64,000 nucleotides of DNA, from NCBI GenBank assembly GCA_021797815.1, contig JAJZYZ010000004.1, positions 1 to 64,000 on the forward strand, read 5' to 3'. The notes beneath the pieces were generated by a model. That model worked only from the letters and a program-made list of their open reading frames with translations, searched no databases and was not told the origin of the DNA. The translations under genes and the position numbers were made by a program. This document shows positions 1 through 8,384 of the stretch, piece after piece (position 1 is the stretch's first letter; the number at the start of each line of letters is the position of its first letter). The DNA is from Bacillota bacterium. Its GTDB lineage: Bacteria; Bacillota; Sulfobacillia; Sulfobacillales; JAIMBI01.

Positions 1-59
1 ATCGAACCTGCGGCACGAGGTTTAGGAAACCTCTGCTCTATCCACTGAGCTACGGGCGC
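1..59 (-). tRNA. tRNA-Arg, anticodon CCT (partial, truncated by window start)
   Basis: Reverse complement reads GCGCCCGTAGCTCAGTGGATAGAGCAGAGGTTTCCTAAACCTCGTGCCGCAGGTTCGAT: acceptor 5' strand, D-arm, anticodon arm with loop TTCCTAA (CCT), and the start of the T-arm GGTTCGA. Confidence 0.9.
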
Positions 60-118
60 ACGCCTGCGAGCCAGTATAACACGGTCGGTTTTATCGCCAC
101 GCTCGTGTCTGGGGCGCG

Positions 119-1447
119 TCACAGCTTGAGAAACACAGGCTCGGGCGGGGCATCCTGTCCTACCGACCGGACAGCCCGGCGCACCGCACCGAACAGTGCC
201 CCCTCCCCGGGCTCCATCAGGCGAAAGGGGCGGCGTGCGATGGCCCGCCGGCGGCCGAGCCACGTGTGATGATGGAGCACGCCGCCGGTGACGACCAGAT
301 CCGAAAAGTGCTTGCCCAGCATGGCTTCAATGGCGTCAATGCGGGCCTTGATGTGCTCGGCCACACCGTCAAGCACGGCGGCGTAAAGCGCCTCCCGACC
401 CGCACTGGCGTCAAGATCGGTGAAGGCGCCCTCCCCGAAGCCAAATCCGTCCACGCGAAATTTGGGAAGGACATCCGGCCAGGCGAGGTCATCCTTCAGG
501 GAAACGCCGAAGAGCGCGCGCGCCCACGTCTCTGCGGCGCCACCTCCGTCCACCCGGACAAGTCCGTCGACGGTGTGCTCCGGGCCGTCTGATACGGCGG
601 GCTGCCACATGGTGCCGATGCGGAGCGCGGCGTCCGTGAAGATTGGCGACACGCCGGTGACGATCAGTGCCTCGCCGGTCCCCGACGAGTCCAGCATGTC
701 ATGGGGCCCGATTGCGGCCCCGTAGGCGGCCACCGCGTGGTCGTGCCCGGCTGCGACAAGCCGGGCTCCATCGATGAGGCCGCTTACACCCCGCACGGTG
801 CCTGCCGGTTCACTCGTCCAACGTATCTCCGGCAGGGCGGCCGGCGTAACTTCGGCGAACTGAAGGAGCTCGGCGTCCCAATTCTGGCCGGCAAGATTAA
901 ACGCCATGGTCCGGGCCGCCAGGCTTGCGTGGGTGACGCGCGCCCCGCCGGAGAGGCGCCAGATGAGATAGTCGGCGAGCTGGAGCCAATACGTGCCGGT
1001 ACTTGCGGGCGGATGCTGGACACGCATCCGGAACAGGCCATACTTCGGTTCCGGACTAATCCCGGTCCGGCAGAAGAGCTCGGATGCCCCATAACGGCCT
1101 GTGAGCGCCTGAAAGGCGGCCTCCGTACCGCGTGTGTCGAGCCACCCCACGATAGGGCCGAGCGAGTGTCCCGCGCCATCTACATAGAGCCCGGACTCGC
1201 CGAGGCTCGCAATTGCGATGGCCAGGGGCGGCCTCGGAGTCGAAAGTGATGTCAACGCCTCGTGCATTACCTGAAGCGCCGTCTCGTACAGCGCATCGCC
1301 GGTCATGCTCTCGACCGCGCCCGATTGCCAGGGAGTCGGGCGAGAGGCGGCTGGGAAGGCTTCTCTTCTCTCGGTATCCCAGGCCATGGCCTTCACATGA
1401 GTCGTTCCGAGATCGACCCCCAGGTACACCCCCACGACTCCCGCCAC
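119..1447 (-). CDS. FGGY-family carbohydrate kinase
   Basis: N-terminal YLGVDLGTTHVKAMAWD phosphate-1 motif; VAAGHDHAVAAYGA; C-terminal DLVVTGGVLHH; ORF 442 aa. Confidence 0.88.
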   Translation of the reverse strand: MAGVVGVYLGVDLGTTHVKAMAWDTERREAFPAASRPTPWQSGAVESMTGDALYETALQVMHEALTSLSTPRPPLAIAIASLGESGLYVDGAGHSLGPIVGWLDTRGTEAAFQALTGRYGASELFCRTGISPEPKYGLFRMRVQHPPASTGTYWLQLADYLIWRLSGGARVTHASLAARTMAFNLAGQNWDAELLQFAEVTPAALPEIRWTSEPAGTVRGVSGLIDGARLVAAGHDHAVAAYGAAIGPHDMLDSSGTGEALIVTGVSPIFTDAALRIGTMWQPAVSDGPEHTVDGLVRVDGGGAAETWARALFGVSLKDDLAWPDVLPKFRVDGFGFGEGAFTDLDASAGREALYAAVLDGVAEHIKARIDAIEAMLGKHFSDLVVTGGVLHHHTWLGRRRAIARRPFRLMEPGEGALFGAVRRAVRSVGQDAPPEPVFLKL

Positions 1448-1465
1448 CCGCTCCCCTGCCGGATT

Positions 1466-1483
1466 TTGCTACGCTCGTAGCAA
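1466..1483. promoter_or_regulatory. Operator-like perfect palindrome TTGCTACG-ct-CGTAGCAA
   Basis: 8-bp perfect arms with 2-bp centre, 18 bp upstream of the FGGY kinase start in the divergent intergenic region. Confidence 0.55.
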
Positions 1484-1584
1484 GACGCTTCGATTTTACT
1501 GTTCTGCCGTTGGTGCGTTCCAACGATTTGAGCTTCTCCGCGGCACCGGCTCTCGCCTATGGGCTGGGCCTGGGGTGGGAAGGG

Positions 1585-2700
1585 ATGATGATGATGGAAG
1601 ACGCAGGTCTGGCGGTGACGGCCGCCGAGTTTCAGGACAAGCTCATGCGGCTTCGGGCCGCTATTGAAGAGGCCGGAGCCGACGGCGTGGTCCTGGACAC
1701 GGCGAAGAATGTGAGCTGGCTTACCGGGATGCGCACGTACGTCAGCGTGGCCACGGACCAGTCGCTGGCCCGGCTCATCGTGCTGCCGGATCGTGTTCTG
1801 GCTCTCACCTCCAACAACGAGGTAGAGCGCTTCGAAGAGGAGGAGGCGCGAGGGCTTCCGCTCGTATGGGACGCATATCCCTGGTTTGACGCGGGCATCC
1901 GTGACGTCAAGACCACCCGCGCCATATCCGGCCACCGGATGGTGCAGGAGGCGGAGCTTGAGTCCCGGCTCCTAAATCTCCGGGTCTGTCTTTCCGAACC
2001 CGAGAGGGCGCGGGCACGCCGTTACGGGGCGATCGTGGGCCGCGTCATCTACGAGGTCGCAGCGTCTCTTCATGCCGGCATGACCGAAAACGACGTGGCC
2101 GGGGAGCTTTCGGGACGGCTCATGGCAGAAGGCTTTCAGCCTCTCGTGGTTCTCGTGGCCGCCGACCATCGCTGCGGATTGCGCCCGCATCCCCTGCCGA
2201 CCACGCTTCCCATCCGCCACCGGGCGCTCATGGCGGTAAGCGTCCTGGTACCTCAAGGCCTCATCCTGTCGGTCACCCGCCAGGCCGTGCTGGAAGAGCC
2301 GACCGAGCTCGAGGAGCGGGAGCACCACGCGCTCCAGACCATCTTCACCGCCATCACCAGCGCGGCGTCGGCGGGAACGGAGGCTCCCGCGCTCTGGGAG
2401 ACGGTGCGCGAGGCGTATGCCGCCAACGGCTTTCCCGACGGCTTCCTGCACCACCACCAGGGAGGCCTAGCGGGATATCAGGGCCGTGAAACCTTCTTGC
2501 GCCCCGACTCTACCTGGATGGTGCCGCCATCCGGACTGTTGGCTTTCAATCCCACCGGCGGCGCCACCAAGGCCGAAGACACGGTCCTCGTGGAGGGACG
2601 TCGCTTCACACCCGTGACCCTGGCGTCCGGCACGCCCACCGAGCCGATCCACGTGTCGGGGCAGACATGGATGCGGCCCTCCCTCATCATCGTGAAATGA
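1585..2700 (+). CDS. M24 (Xaa-Pro aminopeptidase/creatinase fold) family protein, probably with degenerate metal site
   Basis: ORF 1213-2700; likely start at the ATG run at 1585 after GGGTGGGAAGGG; N-terminal creatinase-like region (LRAAIEEAGADGVVLDTAKNVSWLTGMRTYVS) and C-terminal KAEDTVLVEG. Confidence 0.75.
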   Translation: MMMMEDAGLAVTAAEFQDKLMRLRAAIEEAGADGVVLDTAKNVSWLTGMRTYVSVATDQSLARLIVLPDRVLALTSNNEVERFEEEEARGLPLVWDAYPWFDAGIRDVKTTRAISGHRMVQEAELESRLLNLRVCLSEPERARARRYGAIVGRVIYEVAASLHAGMTENDVAGELSGRLMAEGFQPLVVLVAADHRCGLRPHPLPTTLPIRHRALMAVSVLVPQGLILSVTRQAVLEEPTELEEREHHALQTIFTAITSAASAGTEAPALWETVREAYAANGFPDGFLHHHQGGLAGYQGRETFLRPDSTWMVPPSGLLAFNPTGGATKAEDTVLVEGRRFTPVTLASGTPTEPIHVSGQTWMRPSLIIVK

Positions 2701-2714
2701 GAGAGGGCCGCATC
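2670..2714. terminator. Terminator-like hairpin overlapping the stop codon of the M24 gene
   Basis: GATGCGGCCCTCCCTC / GAGAGAGGGCCGCATC, 16-bp arms with one mismatch, 13-nt loop; no U-tract. Confidence 0.45.
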
Positions 2715-2726
2715 GCGCGTTACGGG

Positions 2727-3086
2727 TCAGGCGCTTCCCTGTAGCGGGGGGGCCGCCTCACCGCCCGCAGGACCGAGCCGGTACCCCACGCCTCGCACCG
2801 TCTCGACCACGTCGTCACCGAGGCGGCGGCGAAGCTGCGCCACGTAGACGTCCACCATCCGATAGGCCGGGTCCCGGCTCTCCGCGCGTTTTCGCTCCTG
2901 TTCCATACAAAAGCGCCATACATCCTCCCGCGAGAGGACCCGATGAGGGTGGGCGAAGAGGCACATGAGAGCCTCGAACTGTCGGAGTGTGAGCGCCACG
3001 GCCCGCCCGTTCCGATACACACGAAGAGATGACGGAACGACCTCCAGCGATCCCCAGTGGATGACGGTGGGATAACGGTCGAACAT
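2727..3086 (-). CDS. Stand-alone OmpR/PhoB-type winged-helix DNA-binding protein
   Basis: LTLRQFEALMCLFAHPHRVLSREDVW...MVDVYVAQLRRRLGDDVVETVRGVGYRLG; no receiver domain. Confidence 0.85.
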   Translation of the reverse strand: MFDRYPTVIHWGSLEVVPSSLRVYRNGRAVALTLRQFEALMCLFAHPHRVLSREDVWRFCMEQERKRAESRDPAYRMVDVYVAQLRRRLGDDVVETVRGVGYRLGPAGGEAAPPLQGSA

Positions 3087-3115
3087 GCGCCCTCCTCTAC
3101 CCTCCTCTAGATGCA

Positions 3116-3141
3116 GGACGGGCAGGTTTCCCTGCCCGTCC
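3116..3141. terminator. Terminator-like hairpin downstream of MFS gene
   Basis: GGACGGGCAGG-tttc-CCTGCCCGTCC, 11-bp perfect stem, 4-nt loop, no clear U-tract. Confidence 0.6.
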
Positions 3142-3154
3142 CCCGTTCACAGAC

Positions 3155-4546
3155 CTAGCTGACTCCGCGTGCCCGGGCCGGCGGGCCCCCGATGTCCTCC
3201 CCCGAGATTTCCTCGAGAGAACGCCCGGCCGGTTCCGGCAGGAGCAGTGTGAGCCCGATCCCGGCCATGGCGAACACGAAGGTGATGGTGAGAGTACCGG
3301 ACAGGCCGAGGCTAGCCGCGAGAATCGGGAACACGAACACCCCGATGAACGCGCCGACTTTGGCAATGCCGGCCGACATGCCATGGCCCGTGGTCCTGAG
3401 GTTTACCGGGTACAGTTCGGCCGAGAGCACGAACGTCGTCGTGTTCGGACCGAACTCGGCGAAGAAGTAGCTCAACCCGTACACCAGGAGGAACGGCACC
3501 AGGACGTGGGTCAGGTTCGGCACCACCCCGAGGGCGAGGAACGCCAGCCCCATCACCGAGAACCCTATCAACTGCAGCCGTCGATGCCCTATCCGGTCCA
3601 TCGTGCTGAAGGCCAGGATATAGCCCGGCACGGCCGCCACCGCAAAGATGATGAGGGTCCAGGCGACGCTTGTCATGGTCGTGGCCGCCGGCGCCACCAT
3701 CTTCAGGATAAGGGGGGTGGAGATGCTGTTGCCGTAATACGCGTAGTCAAACACGAACCACGTGCCTGCCGTTCCCAGCAGGGTGAGCGCGTAGCGCGAA
3801 AGCCGGGCCTTTACCCGAGTCTCCTGAGCTCCACTCGCGACCACGGCCTCGTGGGAGTACTCCGCCGTCTGGCGTGCGGCCTGCGCGGTCTCGCCCTTGA
3901 CGCGGGAGAGGTAGCGCGGAGACTCCGGCATCTTTCGCCGCAGGTAGATGACGGCGAGAGCCGGAATGGCTCCGAGGCCCAGCATGAGCCGCCACGCGAT
4001 GTCGGGGTTCGCGCCGGTGGCGAGGATGACGAGGGCTACCACCGGGCCGGCCACGAGGCCGGCGGCCTGCATGGAGAACACTCCCCCCACAAGCTTGCCG
4101 CGGTCCTTCGTGTTGGCGTACTCACTCATAAGAACGGCCGACACCGGGTAGTCGCCGCCGATGCCTATCCCGAGGATGAAGCGAAATACGATAAGCCACA
4201 TGATGTTGGGCGAGAAGGCCGACAGGATGGCGGCCACGGCCATGAGCGCCGCCTCGATCCCGTACACGCGCTTGCGGCCATAGAGATCCGCGAGCCGCCC
4301 AAACACAAATGCACCGACGAAAGCGGCGATAAGGGCCGTGGAAGTCACGAGGCCAAGCTGCCACGCCAGGGGGTGCCACACCTGCTTAATGAGAACGACT
4401 GCGGTGCCGATGATGAAAAGATCGTATGCGTCGGTGAAGAAGCCCATGCCGGCCGTCAACAACGCGCGGAAATGGAATACGCCGAGAGGCGCTTCATTCA
4501 GGGACTCGGTCAGCGTATGCGTGCGCTCGGCCACCTGGACTACCAT
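3155..4546 (-). CDS. MFS transporter, phosphate/metabolite:H+ symporter-like
   Basis: FFTDAYDLFIIG, GRLADLYGRKRVYG, GIGIGGDYPVSAVLMSEYA motifs; start chosen at ATG after GAGAGGAAAGG. Confidence 0.82.
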   Translation of the reverse strand: MVVQVAERTHTLTESLNEAPLGVFHFRALLTAGMGFFTDAYDLFIIGTAVVLIKQVWHPLAWQLGLVTSTALIAAFVGAFVFGRLADLYGRKRVYGIEAALMAVAAILSAFSPNIMWLIVFRFILGIGIGGDYPVSAVLMSEYANTKDRGKLVGGVFSMQAAGLVAGPVVALVILATGANPDIAWRLMLGLGAIPALAVIYLRRKMPESPRYLSRVKGETAQAARQTAEYSHEAVVASGAQETRVKARLSRYALTLLGTAGTWFVFDYAYYGNSISTPLILKMVAPAATTMTSVAWTLIIFAVAAVPGYILAFSTMDRIGHRRLQLIGFSVMGLAFLALGVVPNLTHVLVPFLLVYGLSYFFAEFGPNTTTFVLSAELYPVNLRTTGHGMSAGIAKVGAFIGVFVFPILAASLGLSGTLTITFVFAMAGIGLTLLLPEPAGRSLEEISGEDIGGPPARARGVS

Positions 4547-5034
4547 CCTTTCCTCTCTCGGATTCGTGGGCAAGGTTCATCGTCAACCCCAGCGTATAAG
4601 CTTCCTCCAGAACACGGGTTAGCGATGCATTACGATTCGGTAAAGACCGTGTTAAATCGGCCGCGCCGACGCTCGGGATCGTGCGCACGGGCATCGTGAC
4701 CGAACGACTTGATAGGACGGAGATTTCGTCGTCTGGTGAACGCTCGTGGCGTACTGGCCGCGCGGTTTAGGCCGCTCGCGCTTCGGGCCCGCCGAAACGG
4801 CGTTTGGCGGGCGAGAGGACGCCCGGGAGGCGAGCGTCCAAGAGCGCCGCCCGTGAGGCTGGTCCAACCATCGCGGGCGGGAAGCGTCCGAACTCGACCG
4901 GCAGTATCGGCCCGATCCGCCGCCTCTCCCGGCACAAGAATGGCGAGCGCGGGTTCAAACGCCGGATACGCGTCGCCGACGCATCGGCCGTGTGCCAGTC
5001 CACGCGCGCGACATCGCACCGGGTGATCCCGTCA

Positions 5035-6273
5035 CTAGCCGCTCGCGGCGGCCGCCTCGACCGCGCCGCGGCCCTTCAGCAAAGTCAGAGCCACCACCAC
5101 CAGGCGGACTCCCACGCCGACGATTAATGCGTCGCGCAATCCGATGGCGCCCGCCAGAAGGCCGCCCGCCAGCGTGCCGCCCAGCGTACCGATCCCGGTC
5201 AGGACAAACCAGGCGGCACTCACCCGTCCAAGATACGCATTGGCGGTGTACTGTTGCCGGAGACTCGCAAGGCCAATATCCAGCAGGGTGTCACCGCCGT
5301 CACCCAGAAGCTGCTGGCCGACGACAAAGACCACGAGCAGCCCTATAGACCCAAAGGCGGCCGGCAGGAGCGCCGCCCCGATGAGTCCCAGTACGGCTGC
5401 CATGATGAGATAGCGTCGGTGGCCGAACCGTACCGAGAGCCGGCCCGCCAATGCCGCGGTGCCGAACGAGGCCGCGCCGCCGACGGCGTAAAGAATGCCC
5501 TGGAGACCCGGAGCCATGTGCAGCACGCGGCTTAGGAAGAGCACGTACACGGCCCCCGAGATCCCGAAGTAGACACTTTGCACGCAAGCGAGCATCGCCA
5601 TCCGGCGAAGCGGTCCTGAGCGGCGGAGGACATGGACGCCCGCTCGAATTTCCCGCAGGACCGGTTCCCGATCCTCCACAGGGGGCACTGGCGGCTCCGG
5701 CCGCTTTATGAGGACCACGCTCACGGCCGACACCACAAACGACAGGGCATCGAAAGAAACCGTGAGGGCTCCGCCCACCCACTGGAACAGAGCGCCCGCC
5801 AGCCCGAATCCGGCCACCTCCGCCACGGATGCGACCGCTGACAATTTGCTGTTGGCATCCAGCAGCTGATCTTCGGGGACCAGCGTGGGCAGATAGGCAT
5901 CATAGGCGCTGTCAAAGCCCGCCGTCGCGACCGACATCAGCAGGGCCACCACCAGGATGAACAGGAGATTGAGACGACCGGTGATGAAGAGGACGGGGAT
6001 GGCCGCCATCAAAAGGCCCCGAGCGATGTCCACCACGATCATGACCGTTCGCCGACGGGCCCGGTCGACCATGGCGCCTGCCACGAGGCCCAGCAATATT
6101 CCGGGCACGAGCTCCGCCACCCGGAGCCATGCCACGCTCATGTTGGATCCGTGCAGGGTGAACACCACGATAAAGGGCAGAACGGCACGACTGATGAGGG
6201 ACCCGAACACGGAAACGCCCTGGCCGGCCCAGAGTTTCACAAAGTCGCGATCAGACAGCACCGAGGATCGCAT
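5035..6273 (-). CDS. MFS transporter (drug/macrolide efflux-like)
   Basis: 412 aa, ~12 hydrophobic segments, FVKLWAGQGVSVFGSLISRAVLPF N-terminus typical of MefA-like MFS. Confidence 0.82.
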   Translation of the reverse strand: MRSSVLSDRDFVKLWAGQGVSVFGSLISRAVLPFIVVFTLHGSNMSVAWLRVAELVPGILLGLVAGAMVDRARRRTVMIVVDIARGLLMAAIPVLFITGRLNLLFILVVALLMSVATAGFDSAYDAYLPTLVPEDQLLDANSKLSAVASVAEVAGFGLAGALFQWVGGALTVSFDALSFVVSAVSVVLIKRPEPPVPPVEDREPVLREIRAGVHVLRRSGPLRRMAMLACVQSVYFGISGAVYVLFLSRVLHMAPGLQGILYAVGGAASFGTAALAGRLSVRFGHRRYLIMAAVLGLIGAALLPAAFGSIGLLVVFVVGQQLLGDGGDTLLDIGLASLRQQYTANAYLGRVSAAWFVLTGIGTLGGTLAGGLLAGAIGLRDALIVGVGVRLVVVALTLLKGRGAVEAAAASG

Positions 6274-6743
6274 CGATTCGCTCCTTCAGGATGGACCGGC
6301 GCACATTCGCCAGAGACCTCCTGTCATGCGCGAGGACGCGCCGGACAGGGAGGCTCTATCCGATCCGACCCGATAAATTTGGGCGAAAGGCGGCTAAAAG
6401 CCGCCGATGAGCGACCCCCGGACTGGCAAGTGGATAACTCCTCGCTTACGTGCTGTATCTCGACAGTGTAGGGAGCGATTCTACCCGGAGCAAGCACCAC
6501 CGGTTAGGCGCCATGAACCGGATCGACCCACCCATCGAGCCTGCTCCCATACTCAGCCACGGGCAGGCGGCTCCCGTCGAGGAGTCAAATCACCACGAAG
6601 AGTGTGTGCCCGAGCGGCGAGGGCGGCCGGCGTGCTCGCTTCAATTGACCTGGTCAGCAAAACGGCGCTGGCCGCCTGCGGCAAGTCCCCGGCGGCGCGC
6701 CTCAGATGGATCCCGGTCTACATTTCGGTCGTGGCCCTTGCGG

Positions 6744-8384
6744 TCATCCCGGAAGAGCGAACAGTTCTGTGGCCCGCCCCATCACATCCGGGTCATGAGA
6801 CGCCGCCAGGATGGGCACGCCGAGGACTAGAAGTCTTTCCCAGACGTGTTCGGCGGTGTCATGATCGAGTCCTCGTTCGATGCCGTCGATGACGAGCAGG
6901 TCGGGTTCAGTCACGAGTGCGCGCGCGAGGGCCACCCGCTTTTGCTGCCCGCCCGAGAGCGCGACCCCGCCTGGACCCACCACCGTATCAAGCCCGTCTT
7001 CCCACTCCCGTACATCCTGGTCGAGGACCGCCGTGTGAAGAGCCTGTTCCATGGTCCACGCATCGACTTCCTGGCCGAGGGTGATGTTCTCGCGTACGGT
7101 TCCCGACAGGAATGCGGGTGATTCCGATACGAAGCCCACGCCTGCCCTTGACACCTCGTCTGGACGTCCGCCCCGATGCATCTCACGCCGAACCGTGTCG
7201 CTCAGCCCCACGGCCGCCTCCAGCATCCGGCTCTTGCCCGACCCGACCGGTCCGGTGACGACGTAGAGTCCGCCCGCGGGAATGGAGAGCCTGGCCGGCG
7301 CCCCTGGAACCGGCGGGCGTTCCCAGGCGACCGTTATCGCGACCCCCGCACTATGGTCAGACCCCTTCGACTCCCCCGTCGCGACGCTCTCTCCTTCCAC
7401 CGGCACCGAGAGAAGATGCCCTCTCTCCGGCATAAGAAGCTCCATGCGCCCGAAACTCACCCGAGACTCCCGGTAGCTGTTCACGAGGTATCCGAGGTAT
7501 CCGGTAAAGCCTGCGACCTGCTGAAGGTAGACGGCAAACAGGACAACGTCCCCGACGGTGAATGCGCCGACTTTCAGCGCATGCAGGGCCACTAGCAGCA
7601 CGACACCGGCCCCGAGACCCGCGCTCTGCTCGAATAGTGAGTCCACGGCCAGGTTCTGGGTCACATCCCTAAGCTCAGCCGCCATGCGTCGATGGTCGCG
7701 CCGACGGAGCTCTCCCAATGCCCGATCCTCCCAACCGAGGGCCCGCACCCCTTCCACGTCCGAGAACAAATCCGCTAGAAGTCCGGTGACGCGGGCAGTC
7801 GCCTCGCGGCTTTGCGCCCGCAGGGCAATGAGGCGTGTGCGCACGGTCTGTGCCATGGCCACCACGGCCGCGAGCGGTATGAACACCAGCAAGGTGACGC
7901 GGGCGCTCACGGAAAGCAGGATGATGAAGCCCACAACGGCGAAGACGGCGGCCGCCGTGGCGTCGAACGGCCAGTCGATGGCGACAGCCCCGACCTCGGC
8001 ATCATCCCGCAGGGTGGACAGCACCTCCCCGACCGGGGGCGCATCCCGCATGCCGCCCCGAGCCAGAAGATGGTGCGTGATCCGCCTCTGCATCGTGGAG
8101 CGCGCCCGCCATCGTACGGGCGCGCCTACGGCCCCCGCACCAATAAGCAAAAGGCCAAACACCACACCGCTCAGGGTGATGGCGGCCACGAGCCATGTGA
8201 GGGTGGTCTGGTCCACGGGACGGTGAGTCAGGCTGTCAAAATAGAGCCGCGCCAGGACCCCGGGAAGGAGCGGCCAGTCGTTCCACACGATCCAGACGAG
8301 GGACATGAGCGCATAGCGAATCTTGTCCGCCCGAACGAGGTTCACGATGTGGCGCCACGGTGGCAGCATCGCGGCGGGCATCAC
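6744..8384 (-). CDS. ABC transporter, fused permease/ATP-binding protein
   Basis: TM domain plus Walker A GPVGSGKS, signature LSGGQQKR, Walker B LLVIDG. Confidence 0.85.
   Translation of the reverse strand: MMPAAMLPPWRHIVNLVRADKIRYALMSLVWIVWNDWPLLPGVLARLYFDSLTHRPVDQTTLTWLVAAITLSGVVFGLLLIGAGAVGAPVRWRARSTMQRRITHHLLARGGMRDAPPVGEVLSTLRDDAEVGAVAIDWPFDATAAAVFAVVGFIILLSVSARVTLLVFIPLAAVVAMAQTVRTRLIALRAQSREATARVTGLLADLFSDVEGVRALGWEDRALGELRRRDHRRMAAELRDVTQNLAVDSLFEQSAGLGAGVVLLVALHALKVGAFTVGDVVLFAVYLQQVAGFTGYLGYLVNSYRESRVSFGRMELLMPERGHLLSVPVEGESVATGESKGSDHSAGVAITVAWERPPVPGAPARLSIPAGGLYVVTGPVGSGKSRMLEAAVGLSDTVRREMHRGGRPDEVSRAGVGFVSESPAFLSGTVRENITLGQEVDAWTMEQALHTAVLDQDVREWEDGLDTVVGPGGVALSGGQQKRVALARALVTEPDLLVIDGIERGLDHDTAEHVWERLLVLGVPILAASHDPDVMGRATELFALPG

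Noticed and set aside
3383-4699. 438-aa plus-strand ORF
   Set aside because: Antisense to the MFS transporter; H/E/R/G-rich translation typical of shadow of hydrophobic codons.
6274-6743. Possible coding remnant between MFS and ABC transporter genes
   Set aside because: Only short R/P-rich frames on either strand, no recognisable motif; left unannotated.
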